Positions 35,777-45,234 of a DNA stretch of 64,000 bases are shown piece after piece. Under the pieces are notes generated by a model. That model saw only the letters and a list, made by a program, of their open reading frames with translations, ran no database searches and was not told the DNA's origin. The position numbers and the translations under genes are program-made. This DNA is from Phocaeicola coprocola DSM 17136 (GTDB lineage Bacteria > Bacteroidota > Bacteroidia > Bacteroidales > Bacteroidaceae). The stretch lies in assembly GCF_000154845.1 (NCBI RefSeq), contig NZ_DS981512.1, forward strand, positions 1 to 64,000. The letters are read 5' to 3'. Numbering within the stretch: the stretch's first letter is position 1; each line of letters begins with the position of its first letter.

Positions 35777-36736
35777 TTAATGATTCAGCGTTCCTGTGTT
35801 CACAACCGGCTGGGCGGCTTCGTCGGCACAGAGCACAACAAGCAAGTTACTTACCATAGCAGCTTTTTTATCTTCATCCAGCTCTACGATATCTTCCTGA
35901 GAAAGCTTGTCGAGCGCCATGTGCACCATTGATACGGCTCCTTCTACGATTTTTTCGCGTGCGCTGATAATAGCAGAAGCTTGTTGACGACGTAGCATGA
36001 CGGCAGCGATTTCCGGTGCATATGCCAGATAATTGATACGTGCCTCTACGACTTCAATGCCGGCCATAGCCAGACGTTCGTTCAGCTTTTGTTCCAGTTG
36101 TTCATTGATTTCTTCTCCTCCCGAACGTAGAGTAAGTTCATCAGTTCCCGCTTCATTGTCATCGTAGGCATATTGTCCGGCTACTTGTCTGAGAGCTGCA
36201 TCACTCTGTATTTTCACAAAGTTCTCGAAAGCATTCATACGATTGGCTACAGCATTTCCAACACTGATTTCTTTGCCGTTACCAGAAGAGGTTGTATCGC
36301 TCGCCATAGTTTGTGAATCAATCTCGAACATGGCTTTGTATGTATCTTTCAGTTTCCATACCAGTACCAGACCGATAAGAATCGGATTTCCTATTTTATC
36401 GTTTACCTTGATCGGTTCTACATCAAGGTTACGGGCACGTAAGGATAATTTTTTCTTGTTCATGAAAGGATTTACCCAAAAGAATCCTGTTTCTTTGAAA
36501 GTTCCTTTATATTTCCCGAAAAAGACCATGATACGCGCTTCATTAGGTTCCAGTTGCATATAACCACCAAATAAAATAAACCAGATAAGCAAGAGTACTC
36601 CACCCAATATGAAGAATGGAGTTGTCATTTGCATAAAGCAGCAAATAATGATGCTTGAGATCAATAACAGGTGCATAGCCAGCATGAGAAATCCGTTAGC
36701 TTTAAATCCTCTGAAATTTAATTCTTTTGCTTCCAT
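35777..36736 (-). CDS. SPFH/band-7 domain membrane protein
   Basis: 319 residues: N-terminal membrane hairpin (two hydrophobic stretches within residues 15-60), then a band-7/SPFH domain (EARIMVFFGKYKGTF, FFWVNPF, ARNLDVEPIKVNDK, VVEARINYLAYAPEIAAVMLRRQQASA) and a helical C terminus. Such proteins form membrane scaffolds that protect or cluster other membrane proteins. First gene of a small unit with the RHH gene and the membrane protein remnant. Confidence 0.9.
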   Translation of the reverse strand: MEAKELNFRGFKANGFLMLAMHLLLISSIIICCFMQMTTPFFILGGVLLLIWFILFGGYMQLEPNEARIMVFFGKYKGTFKETGFFWVNPFMNKKKLSLRARNLDVEPIKVNDKIGNPILIGLVLVWKLKDTYKAMFEIDSQTMASDTTSSGNGKEISVGNAVANRMNAFENFVKIQSDAALRQVAGQYAYDDNEAGTDELTLRSGGEEINEQLEQKLNERLAMAGIEVVEARINYLAYAPEIAAVMLRRQQASAIISAREKIVEGAVSMVHMALDKLSQEDIVELDEDKKAAMVSNLLVVLCADEAAQPVVNTGTLNH

Positions 36737-36791
36737 AAACTCATATTTAATTGATATTATTTTGATATCACAAATTTATGGATAAAGAATA

Positions 36792-36847
36792 AATAAAACA
36801 ACACGAGAGAGGATGTTGTTTAGCATCCTCTCTCGTGTTGTTTTATT
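36792..36847. terminator. Strong hairpin, 24-bp perfect stem
   Basis: Arms 36792-36815 and 36824-36847 are exact complements (core acaacacgagagaggatg) with an 8-base loop and A/T-rich ends. It ends the minus-strand lipoprotein gene at 36858 before the SPFH gene. Confidence 0.88.
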
Positions 36848-36857
36848 GAAATGCAGA

Positions 36858-37310
36858 TTATTCTGCCATGCGTGTATATGTATATTTATCATAGAAACTA
36901 CCGTATTCGTCTGCTCCAGTTGTTTCGATAACAAGTCTGTCTGAAGAAGCTTCAAGTATTTTTGCGGTAGATACATCGACTCCCTCCATGCTTTCCGGAA
37001 TCATATTGTTTCCTTCCAGGTAGAAGTTTTCACTATCGTATCGACGCCAAGTACCACTATAGTATTCATAGTGAGTTACAGTGTATTTATTACCGTCTGT
37101 TTTTTCTATAGTAATTTTTTCGCAGTCATCTGTAGGTTCAAAAGGATTGAAGTTTTCATTATAAGAAATTTTTTCACCTTCATAATAGTAATATCCGTTA
37201 ACGGCAGTCATACCCCATACTCCTTCTAACTGATTTACTTCGATAGCTTCATCGTCTTTAGAACATGATGAAAAACAAAAAATACTGATCAGGAGTGTTG
37301 CTAAAAACAA
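36858..37310 (-). CDS. Small lipoprotein, lipocalin-like; start codon unusual
   Basis: About 150 residues. SPII signal with lipobox FSSC, then SKDDEAIEVNQLEGVWGMTAVNGYYYY and a series of short strands ending DKYTYTRMAE, typical of the lipocalin-like lipoproteins seen near PULs. No ATG precedes the signal peptide: the frame reads ATA AAA AAG ATT TTG TTT, so the usual MKKILFL start is written with ATA. The TTG four codons later (37310) is a possible start but would shorten the basic N terminus. The protein may be poorly made or silent. Function unknown. Confidence 0.7.
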   Translation of the reverse strand: MFLATLLISIFCFSSCSKDDEAIEVNQLEGVWGMTAVNGYYYYEGEKISYNENFNPFEPTDDCEKITIEKTDGNKYTVTHYEYYSGTWRRYDSENFYLEGNNMIPESMEGVDVSTAKILEASSDRLVIETTGADEYGSFYDKYTYTRMAE

Positions 37311-37474
37311 AATCTTTTTTATTGGATTAATTTTATTAAATTTTTGATTTTTTAAAAGTATATAAAGCTACGAGGATATACAATACAGTTTTTATGGTTC
37401 TATGACTATATTGATTTTTATTGTATATATGAGGTGTAAATTTAGGATTATCAGGGTATCCTTTTATAAAAAAA

Positions 37475-37504
37475 ACTCCTGCCATTTTGAAAAACAGCAG
37501 GAGT
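37475..37504 (-). terminator. Terminator of left SusC/D operon
   Basis: Stem actcctgc/gcaggagt with A/T runs, 30 bases downstream of the last lipoprotein gene of the operon on the minus strand. Confidence 0.8.
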
Positions 37505-37533
37505 AATTTCATTAATTATATTTACAAAATAAA

Positions 37534-38031
37534 TTAAAAATCATCAGCAGGGAAACCTGTGCGGCGGAATCCTGAAACTTTATAAGTCAGTCCGTCTGGG
37601 TCATCATCAAACTGTATCATGTACACAATACTGTCGGCAGGCATTCCACTAGGAGTAAGGGCTGCTCCTTCGAGTATTTTTCCATCAGTTATCTTCACTT
37701 TGCAATCGTATGAAGTATTGTCAATGAAGTCGTTGGTTGTAAATGTTCTGTTATTATAGTCTACATTTACTTTAACTTTATAATCCCAAAAATTTGCTCC
37801 GTCTTCTAGCCACATTTCAGTAGATACATTGGCAGCTGTATTGTATGTGTACATGCGAAAATGTCCTAAACCTACATCACCAAGCTCTTGTCCGTTACTT
37901 ATAGCAGTGGCAGTAACCCACCAGTCGCCTGCCATCTTTTCAACAGATGTTCCTCCTGGCTCGGTATCGTCATTACAAGAAGTTAGTCCTACAGCCAATA
38001 TGGCAAATAAAAATATGATATATTTTTTCAT
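37534..38031 (-). CDS. Lipid-binding-type lipoprotein of left SusC/D operon
   Basis: 165 residues with lipobox LTSC near residue 19. The mature part (KMAGDWWVTATAISNG, FRMYTYNTAANVSTEMWLED, FWDYKVKVNVDYNNRTF, closing VSGFRRTGF) fits the putative lipid-binding lipocalin-like family often encoded at the end of SusC/SusD operons. Surface or inner-leaflet location of the outer membrane is likely. It starts 13 bases after the upstream gene. Its expression should depend on the inversion at 43-45 kb. Confidence 0.78.
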   Translation of the reverse strand: MKKYIIFLFAILAVGLTSCNDDTEPGGTSVEKMAGDWWVTATAISNGQELGDVGLGHFRMYTYNTAANVSTEMWLEDGANFWDYKVKVNVDYNNRTFTTNDFIDNTSYDCKVKITDGKILEGAALTPSGMPADSIVYMIQFDDDPDGLTYKVSGFRRTGFPADDF

Positions 38032-38044
38032 AAAGCTTCAATAA

Positions 38045-38731
38045 TTATTTAGTTAGTGTAACGCTTAGAGGTGTTCCTCCATAATCTACGGTCATAGTGA
38101 CTACGCCTGTTTCTGGATTATATTTTCCTTCTGTTAAGCTCAATGCAAGTTCTGAAGCAAAATACCAGTTTCCTACTTTAATTAAAGTGAGTGTATTATC
38201 TGCGTTCAGTTTTAATTTTGCTTCAGCATGGAAATCGTACATTGGCTCAAATCCCGGATTCATTCCATAAAACTGCAAGCCTCCCAATAAATCATCAATA
38301 AGGTAAGTTCCATCTTCATTTTCTGTAATCAAGATGGGTGCGCCTGTATAGTGACGAGTTCCAGCCTGTGATTCTCCCTGATATGCACTTGCAAAACTAT
38401 CAGGATTAACTACCATTACTTGACGAGTTTTGGTTACTGAAAATCCATCAACGTTGGCTACAGAATAAACTAAGTTATAAAATCCAGGTGTTGAGCTGTC
38501 TACACTACCAGTGACCTTTACCTTTTCACTGATATCTTCCCCGTTTTCGGTTGCTTCATATCCAGGCTCTGTATAAGTTTCACCTAATGATAGTTTTACA
38601 AAATCATCTCCTTTCAAGTTTAATTCTGCAAAATATGTTACCTTAGAAAGGTCTTCTACTGAGTCTTCACATGAGGTGGCAGTTCCCAATAAGAATGCTC
38701 CCATGAGTATGTAATAAAATATTTTTTTCAT
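38045..38731 (-). CDS. BT_2262-like lipoprotein with Ig-like domain
   Basis: 228 residues. SPII signal with lipobox ATSC near residue 21, then a DUF5011-like Ig domain (VKLSLGETYTEPGYEATENGEDISEKV, PGFYNLVYSVANVDG) and a C-terminal BT_2262-type domain (YQGESQAGTRHYTG, GTYLIDDLLGGLQFYGMNPG). In related loci this is a surface glycan- or ligand-binding lipoprotein paired with SusD. Same operon as SusC and SusD (21 bases from SusD). Confidence 0.82.
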   Translation of the reverse strand: MKKIFYYILMGAFLLGTATSCEDSVEDLSKVTYFAELNLKGDDFVKLSLGETYTEPGYEATENGEDISEKVKVTGSVDSSTPGFYNLVYSVANVDGFSVTKTRQVMVVNPDSFASAYQGESQAGTRHYTGAPILITENEDGTYLIDDLLGGLQFYGMNPGFEPMYDFHAEAKLKLNADNTLTLIKVGNWYFASELALSLTEGKYNPETGVVTMTVDYGGTPLSVTLTK

Positions 38732-38752
38732 TTCTATAAAACATTTAAGTTA

Positions 38753-40249
38753 TTAGTTCTTGTCCCACCATACAGGAGTACTTACTGGTACTGCTTTGGG
38801 AGTGTTTACATTATACATACGTGCACTCAATGGGTATGTCATACGTTTTACCAGTCCATTACCAAGACCGTTGATCCATGGCTCTATTAAATCACCCGGA
38901 ACATAACTTGAGTTACCTTTAAAAATATCTAACTGAGAAACAGTAGTAATATTCGGACAATCGGTACGGCGTATTTCACTCCATGCTTCCATATGATCCA
39001 TACAGAATAAAGCTGCCCACTTTTGCATGTATACTAAATGAAGTTTATCGTTTGTTGAGGTAGCATTGTCCCATAATGCCAAAATTCCTGCTTCTTGACC
39101 ACTCATACTACGTGCTTCAAAATCGGCTGTAACTCCAGCATTATAAGCATTTTGAGCTTTTCCTTCATCATTCAGGAAACGTAAATTAACTTCTGCGATA
39201 AGGAACTGAAGTTCTGCTTGAGTAAACAGATAGAATGGCTGAGTTGCTCCGTTTCCGTCAGAATGTTGATAATTGATGGCACTTACATTTTCATTCTTCC
39301 AAGTATCCGAACCGTTGTTGTCATCAGATTTTGTTCTACCACCCGGAATCTGTCCTAAATATTTGCCTTCTTTTTTGTTTTTATTGATAGCGTAAGCTAT
39401 ACGTGGGTCATTATTTGCCTGATAGTAAGCTACGATCGGATAAGCTGCACACTGGTTACCCGGTGTATTTACTGCATTCGTTTCATACCATGGATTACGT
39501 TTTGATGTTTCGTCTGCGAAACCTGTAAATGCAGCATCACCAGTAAAGAAATTATTTTCTGCTACTAAAGTTTTTACTTTTTCAGTATAGGTAGCAGCAT
39601 CTACTCCTGCATCTATGAAGCGCAGATACATACGTAAGCGTAATGCGTTAGCCAATCCTTTCCATTGTTTCATATCACGGTTAAAAATCAGATCTTGGCT
39701 ATCCATAGATGCATTATCTGTCAAAGCTGCTTCTGCTGCATCCATTTCTGCCAATACACCTTTGTATACATCTTCTCCGTTATCCCATTTCGGATTGCTG
39801 ACTGAGTTACCTTTTAACGCTTCACTATATGGAGCTTCGTTAGTATTGTCGACCATTACCTGTAAGACATATGCACGCAATACTGTTGTAGCAAAACGGT
39901 CAGCAGGGTTTGTACTTTTTTCTAGAACTTCTTGAGCATCCATCAGTGCCCCTGCATAAATAATGCGGTATGAATAGTCCATCAGCTGTGAAGACTCATT
40001 GAACATATACTGACTGATTTCTATGTATTGGCTTTGTTCTGGATTCTGTTCATAATACTGTGCAAAATAACCCGCATAGTTATGAATTTCTCCTCCTACA
40101 GCAGCTGCAATACCTGCTTCAACAGAAGGAAAAATCAAGTCTGGCGTCATTTGCTCATTGCTTGGGTAGTTGGGATTTTCATTAATGTCAAGGTCACAGC
40201 TTGTGCATAAACTTGCCATTAATAAGGTATATAATGCTAATTTTTTCAT
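38753..40249 (-). CDS. SusD/RagB-family lipoprotein, left pair
   Basis: 498 residues. Outer-membrane surface lipoprotein that forms the lid of the SusC importer and binds its ligand. Lipobox LCTSC near residue 18 ([12 protein letters not shown]). TPR-like helices and the family end ([27 protein letters not shown]) are seen; it resembles the SusD-like_2 subgroup. It starts 21 bases after SusC. The ligand is unknown; no glycosidase lies in this operon, so peptides or other nutrients are also possible. Confidence 0.93.
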   Translation of the reverse strand: MKKLALYTLLMASLCTSCDLDINENPNYPSNEQMTPDLIFPSVEAGIAAAVGGEIHNYAGYFAQYYEQNPEQSQYIEISQYMFNESSQLMDYSYRIIYAGALMDAQEVLEKSTNPADRFATTVLRAYVLQVMVDNTNEAPYSEALKGNSVSNPKWDNGEDVYKGVLAEMDAAEAALTDNASMDSQDLIFNRDMKQWKGLANALRLRMYLRFIDAGVDAATYTEKVKTLVAENNFFTGDAAFTGFADETSKRNPWYETNAVNTPGNQCAAYPIVAYYQANNDPRIAYAINKNKKEGKYLGQIPGGRTKSDDNNGSDTWKNENVSAINYQHSDGNGATQPFYLFTQAELQFLIAEVNLRFLNDEGKAQNAYNAGVTADFEARSMSGQEAGILALWDNATSTNDKLHLVYMQKWAALFCMDHMEAWSEIRRTDCPNITTVSQLDIFKGNSSYVPGDLIEPWINGLGNGLVKRMTYPLSARMYNVNTPKAVPVSTPVWWDKN

Positions 40250-40270
40250 ATATAAACTTCTTTTTAATCG

Positions 40271-43200
40271 TTAGAATTTCACATTTAAGTTGATACCGAA
40301 GTTACGTGAAGTTGGGTTTGAAGAGTATTCACCGTAATTACCTGACAGGTCGTTACCAAATGATGTTGTTTCTGGGTCGATAAATGTGTTGCTTGATGGT
40401 GTCCAGATAAAGAGATTATTTCCGTATGCTGAAATACGAACCCCTTGTAGCGGAGTTTTAGCTAACCATTTTTTTGGTAAATCCCAGCTTAACACAACAG
40501 TACGCAACTTAACATATGATTTGTCTATTAAATCGATTTCTCCACCGATACCTCCCATAGGGTCGTAATAGTAGTTACAGATATCTGCGCTTGAAACAGG
40601 TGTTGTATTTTCTACATAACTGATGCTGCCATCAGCATTAGTAACCTTATTTACAGAGTTGGGAATAATGAATGTATTACGGTCGTTGTATGCTGTTTGT
40701 ATTGCATTACCTGTGAAGTAAAGAGTATTCTTTGTCTTTGAATACATGATACCACCTTGACGAATATCAAAATCAGCACTTAATGATACACCTTTGTAAG
40801 TAAGTGTAGTAGAAACACCCATCTGATAACGGTTATTCATATCACCGTAAGTAGCAAATTCTGCTGCTGCAACTGGCAGACCTGTATTGGCATCAGCTAC
40901 GATTCTGCCTTGCGGATCACGTTCTACAGCTTCGGCTTTGAATACACCTAATGGTTGTCCTACAATTGCATACATACTAGTACTACCGTTCAATCCATAT
41001 ATAACTGTTTCACCTCCCAGTTCTTCTGGTAAGCTTACAACTTTACTCCAGTTTTTGGTAAAGTTTACTGTAACATCCCAACTGAAATCTCTAGTTTGGA
41101 TAGGAGTTCCGCTTACTAATAATTCGACACCTTTATTGCTGATCTTACCTAAGTTGATATTTTGAGAACCATATCCTGTTGCTGGATCCATGCTTAAAGA
41201 CATGATCTGTTTATCAGAATTACGATTGTAATAAGCAGCGTCGAAAGAAAGACGATTATTGAAGAAAGCCATATTTAATCCGAATTCGTATTCGGTTGTC
41301 ATTTCTGGACTTAAAGTATTACTTCCTAAAATATTTCCTAATGTATAAGAGTTTACTCCACCTAATGGGAACTTCAGATAACCAAATGGAATGGAATATT
41401 GAGCTGAACCGTATACTGGGCTTAACATATATACATCAGCATCGTTACCTGTTTTACCCCAGCTGGCACGTACTTTACCGAAAGTAATGATGTCTTTTAT
41501 TTCGTCATTTAAAAGTTCGCTGAAAATGAAACTACCAGTAACACCAGGATAGAAGAAATCACGATTTCCTTTAGGTAAGGTAGATGACCAGTCGTTACGA
41601 GCTGTTACTGTTAAATACAACATGTTTTTCCATGAACCTTCAAACTGTCCGAATACACCCATTAAACGGCGGAGTTCGCTATATTGAGTTACAGTTGGAG
41701 TTTGTGATGAGTTTGACAGATTGAACCAAGTAGGAATGGTCAGGTTGTTTACTGCTGATTTTTGATAAGAGTATTTACGTTCGTTTCCATTGAATCCGAC
41801 CAATGCATTTACATGAAAATCGTTGATTGGCATGTCAAAAGATAACAAGAAGTCTTGGTTGATTTCACGACGGCGAGTCGTCATGATGCTATATTCTCCG
41901 TATTGACCGGCAAACGGGCTACTTGCTCCCATACCTTCTCCATTAGGAGTTCCTTCATAATATAACGCGTACAGATTTTCTGTTCCATATTCAGTTTGTC
42001 CTGTTGTAGAATCCAAACCCATACGATATGTAAACTTAAAGTATTTCAAAAAATCATAATCTAATTGGAACTTACCATAAAAACGTTCAGAATTATAAGT
42101 GTTTAAATTATGTTCCAATATATAATAAGGGTTCATAACGCCGTAAGGAGTATAATAATATCCCGGAGTATTGAATGGATCATTCAAATCGGCTAGGCTT
42201 TCTACATTAATATCTCGTGGAGTCTGCCATAGAGAATTAGCCATTGACAGTCCCTGACCTGTTGTTGCAAACTTATTATCCTGATATGCATAGTTCAAAG
42301 AAGTACTAAATGTCAGATTACCAATTTTATGACTACCTCTTCCAGAGAAAGTATACTTATTATATGAGTCTGCATCTGTAGGAATAATACCATCATCACT
42401 GATTTGTGAGAATGATACAAAGTAGGTACTTTTATCTGTAGCTCCGTTGAAAGATAAACTATTATTATATCTGAAACCTGTATCGAAGAAGTTTTTCATA
42501 TTGTCTTCTACAGCGACATAAGGTTTTATCTTTTGTGAATTGTTATATACGTTACCATACAACTGCATTGAACCGTCAAAACGTGGTCCCCAAGAACCAT
42601 TTTCTAGCGTAGTATGTGATCCACTCCATCCCATACCAAATTCATTCTGCATTTCAGGCATGCGTAAAACAGAAGACCATTGAACACCACCATTGTATTC
42701 AATTCCTAATCCTTTACCTTTTTTACCGCTTTTTGTAGTAATCATTACTACACCATTGGCTGCACGGCTACCGTACAAGGCTGTAGCAGCAGCTCCTTTC
42801 AGGATAGTCATGTTTTCTACGTCATCTGGATTTACAGCATTAGCACCATTACCAAAGTCGAACCCTGAATTCAACCCATCGCTAGAAGATACAGATGAGT
42901 TGTCCAAAGGTACTCCATCAACAACATATAAAGGTTGGTTGCTGCCACTTAATGAGCTTACACCACGGATGATAACAGAGTTTGATGCTCCTGGGTCGGA
43001 GGATGTGGCAGAAATCTGTACACCGGCAACCTTACCTGCAAGGCTGGACATTACATCTGAAGTACGGCTTGCAGAAATCTTTTCACCGTTTACCGAAGTA
43101 GCGGAATAGCCTAATGCTTTTTCCGATCTTTTTATACCCATTGCTGTTACAACAACTTCATCCAATTGTTCTGCATCTGAACGAAGTACAACCTTAACAG

Positions 43201-43468
43201 TAGGCTTGATAGTTACTTCTTGGCTTTCCAGACCAATGAACGAAACAACCAAAGTTTTTGCCGGACTAGGCACATTGTTGATTGTAAAGTTACCGTCGAT
43301 GTCTGTTACAGTACCTACAGTAGTACCTTTAACTAAGACAGACGCTCCAACAACCGGCAAACCGTCTTCTTCAGAGGTGACTGTACCAGTAACCTTTGAA
43401 ACTTGCGCGTTTACCAGACCTATACCTATCATCAGGAAGGTCATTAAAAGCATCAATTTTCTTTTCAT
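40271..43468 (-). CDS. SusC/RagA TonB-dependent importer, left (ON as sequenced)
   Basis: 1065 residues. Signal peptide (MKRKLMLLMTFLMIGIGLVNA), carboxypeptidase-regulatory-like beta domain (about 25-100: VTGTVTSEEDGLPVVGASVLV), plug (SVIIRGVSSLSG, PLYVVDGVPLD, ALYGSRAANGVVMITTKSG) and a 22-strand barrel. Imports a ligand through the outer membrane using TonB energy. Codons 68-105 lie in the inverted repeat at 43154-43268, so residues 1-67 belong to the invertible segment and the rest is the fixed left body. In this orientation promoter, signal peptide and body are in frame. After inversion the body would lose its start. Confidence 0.96.
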   Translation of the reverse strand: MKRKLMLLMTFLMIGIGLVNAQVSKVTGTVTSEEDGLPVVGASVLVKGTTVGTVTDIDGNFTINNVPSPAKTLVVSFIGLESQEVTIKPTVKVVLRSDAEQLDEVVVTAMGIKRSEKALGYSATSVNGEKISASRTSDVMSSLAGKVAGVQISATSSDPGASNSVIIRGVSSLSGSNQPLYVVDGVPLDNSSVSSSDGLNSGFDFGNGANAVNPDDVENMTILKGAAATALYGSRAANGVVMITTKSGKKGKGLGIEYNGGVQWSSVLRMPEMQNEFGMGWSGSHTTLENGSWGPRFDGSMQLYGNVYNNSQKIKPYVAVEDNMKNFFDTGFRYNNSLSFNGATDKSTYFVSFSQISDDGIIPTDADSYNKYTFSGRGSHKIGNLTFSTSLNYAYQDNKFATTGQGLSMANSLWQTPRDINVESLADLNDPFNTPGYYYTPYGVMNPYYILEHNLNTYNSERFYGKFQLDYDFLKYFKFTYRMGLDSTTGQTEYGTENLYALYYEGTPNGEGMGASSPFAGQYGEYSIMTTRRREINQDFLLSFDMPINDFHVNALVGFNGNERKYSYQKSAVNNLTIPTWFNLSNSSQTPTVTQYSELRRLMGVFGQFEGSWKNMLYLTVTARNDWSSTLPKGNRDFFYPGVTGSFIFSELLNDEIKDIITFGKVRASWGKTGNDADVYMLSPVYGSAQYSIPFGYLKFPLGGVNSYTLGNILGSNTLSPEMTTEYEFGLNMAFFNNRLSFDAAYYNRNSDKQIMSLSMDPATGYGSQNINLGKISNKGVELLVSGTPIQTRDFSWDVTVNFTKNWSKVVSLPEELGGETVIYGLNGSTSMYAIVGQPLGVFKAEAVERDPQGRIVADANTGLPVAAAEFATYGDMNNRYQMGVSTTLTYKGVSLSADFDIRQGGIMYSKTKNTLYFTGNAIQTAYNDRNTFIIPNSVNKVTNADGSISYVENTTPVSSADICNYYYDPMGGIGGEIDLIDKSYVKLRTVVLSWDLPKKWLAKTPLQGVRISAYGNNLFIWTPSSNTFIDPETTSFGNDLSGNYGEYSSNPTSRNFGINLNVKF
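43154..43268 (-). repeat. Left inverted repeat of SusC switch
   Basis: 115 bases repeated in opposite orientation at 45235-45349. Read on the minus strand it begins tagtccggcaaaaactttgg and codes residues S68 to V105 of SusC. The first 78 bases from the inner edge are identical; two mismatches lie further out (G for T and T for C relative to the right copy). Confidence 0.95.
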
Positions 43469-43531
43469 AAGATTCTCTCTTAAAGTTTAACTTTGAATTA
43501 ATAATTTTTCATTAGTTATATTTCTCGGTCG

Positions 43532-43539
43532 CAAAAATA
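43532..43539 (-). promoter_or_regulatory. -7 box of the SusC start (moves with inversion)
   Basis: Minus-strand TATTTTTG fits TAnnTTTG, 64 bases upstream of the SusC ATG and within the invertible segment, so it would drive whichever SusC is joined. Confidence 0.65.
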
Positions 43540-43779
43540 GTTAAAAATGTAATAACTGTATACTTTTCGATAGAAAAAACTCAATATAAACCTTTTATTT
43601 TAACACTTACACCACGTTTTTTACACCAAAATGCTTCTATTTTCAACTCTAAAGCATTTCACTTTGTCATTATTAAAAGCTATATAAGAAAAAAACAAAA
43701 TATAGAAAATGACAATAATTTCTTTGTTATTATTACGTTTTTCTAAAAAAAGCGATGGTTAATATTCAATTTCTAAGTC

Positions 43780-43787
43780 TATTTTTG
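43780..43787 (+). promoter_or_regulatory. -7 box of the recombinase gene
   Basis: TATTTTTG, 113 bases before the ATG at 43900; also inside the invertible segment, so recombinase expression is kept in both orientations. Confidence 0.55.
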
Positions 43788-43899
43788 TAAAGAGACCTAT
43801 ATGTTTTTTTAGACCATCAATGCATATATATTCACTAATTGTATATATAAACGCAATAAAGATTATTTAAGATAAAGATATAATACTTTCACATAATAG

Positions 43900-45063
43900 T
43901 TGAAAATGAAAAAGATTAAGTATCGCATAGTTTATAACCGCAAAAAACGGTTAGATAGCCAGGGAAAAGCTTTAGTTCAAGTGGAAGCTTATCTATTAGG
44001 GAAAAAAGCTTATTTTTCTACTCATATTTATATTAAACCCGACCAATGGAATAGTCGTAAATCAATAATTTGCAACCATCCCCATGCTGAAGAATTAAAT
44101 TACATGTTAGAAGAATTCATATTGAATTTGCAAATGCGTGAGATAAATGCTTGGAAACAAGGAAAAGAAATTTGTTTGGAATTACTAAAGGAAATGGAAG
44201 AAAAAACAAGTTCCGACAATAAAATAATTTCTTTTGGTAGAAAATGGATAGAAAATTCCCCCATACGCAGTAGTACAAAAAATAATTTGTATACCACACT
44301 TACCCTATTAGAAAGTTTTGCTCATGAGATTACTTTTAAACAGATGGATTACAAACTTTTATTATCATTCGAGCAATTTATGAAGAACAAAAAATTAGGA
44401 ATAAATACCATCGCAAAACATTTACGACATATAAGAACGATTATAAATGAAGCTGTCCGTCAAGGAATTATAGCTAAAGAAGATTCACCTTTTACAGAAT
44501 ATAAGATAAAAACAACAGAAAGCCACCATACATACTTATTACCAGAAGAATTGGATAAGTTAGAACATATCAATCTTTCCAGAAAGAAGAATACACTTCG
44601 CCATACTCTCGACGCATTCTTATTTTGCTGCTATACAGGCTTACGTTATTCTGATTTTATAAGTATGAAAAAACAAAATCTTATTCAAACTGATAAAGAA
44701 TTATGGCTGGTTTTCAAATCACAAAAAACAGGAACTGTCACTCAACTTCCCCTTGGCTATTTATTTCAGGGAAAAGCTATCCGCATTTTATATCATTATC
44801 CAGATATAGAAGAATTTTTTCATATAAAGCCTAACGCTTCGGTTAATAAAGAATTAATTCGTATAGGAAAACTAGCAGGAATAACAAAACATTTTTCTTT
44901 CCATACAGCACGTCATACGAATGCTACCTTATTAATATATAAAGGTGTACAGCTTTCTACCGTGCAAAAACTATTAGGACATCGTAATATAAAAACAACC
45001 CAAGTTTATGGTGAAGTACTACCGCAAACGATAATCAAGGAACTAAAAAAATGCAAGTTTTGA
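43900..45063 (+). CDS. Tyrosine recombinase inside SusC inversion segment
   Basis: 387 residues. Arm-binding N terminus (YRIVYNRKKRLDSQGKALVQVEAYL), SAM-like core-binding domain (about 108-195) and complete catalytic domain: R249 in TGLRYSD, H335 and R338 in HTARHTN, Tyr nucleophile Y370 in TTQVYGE. This is the Bacteroidales chromosomal type whose members (Tsr/Mpi-like in the tyrosine class) invert surface-gene DNA. It lies between two oppositely oriented SusC bodies and the 115-bp inverted repeats, so it is the obvious candidate for catalysing this inversion; that step is inference. Downstream it reads toward the silent right SusC. Confidence 0.93.
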   Translation: MKMKKIKYRIVYNRKKRLDSQGKALVQVEAYLLGKKAYFSTHIYIKPDQWNSRKSIICNHPHAEELNYMLEEFILNLQMREINAWKQGKEICLELLKEMEEKTSSDNKIISFGRKWIENSPIRSSTKNNLYTTLTLLESFAHEITFKQMDYKLLLSFEQFMKNKKLGINTIAKHLRHIRTIINEAVRQGIIAKEDSPFTEYKIKTTESHHTYLLPEELDKLEHINLSRKKNTLRHTLDAFLFCCYTGLRYSDFISMKKQNLIQTDKELWLVFKSQKTGTVTQLPLGYLFQGKAIRILYHYPDIEEFFHIKPNASVNKELIRIGKLAGITKHFSFHTARHTNATLLIYKGVQLSTVQKLLGHRNIKTTQVYGEVLPQTIIKELKKCKF

Positions 45064-45234
45064 TTAAACAGGTAAATGTAGAATGTATAATAGAAGAATT
45101 AACCTAACAACAAATAGGTAGAAAATCAAAGTATTCCATTAGACAAAAGTACACATTGCATCTAGATATATTATCAGAATCTACATGAAACTGTTTTTAT
45201 TATGTATCAGTTTTCCCAAAACTGCCTATTAGTT

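Larger units (their letters stand above)
43469..43899. other. Divergent control region inside invertible segment
   Basis: 431 very AT-rich bases between the SusC start (minus) and recombinase start (plus). It holds a -7 box for each. A small hairpin (aaatgctt / aagcattt, about 43630-43660) is the only other structure. No gene seen. Confidence 0.65.
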
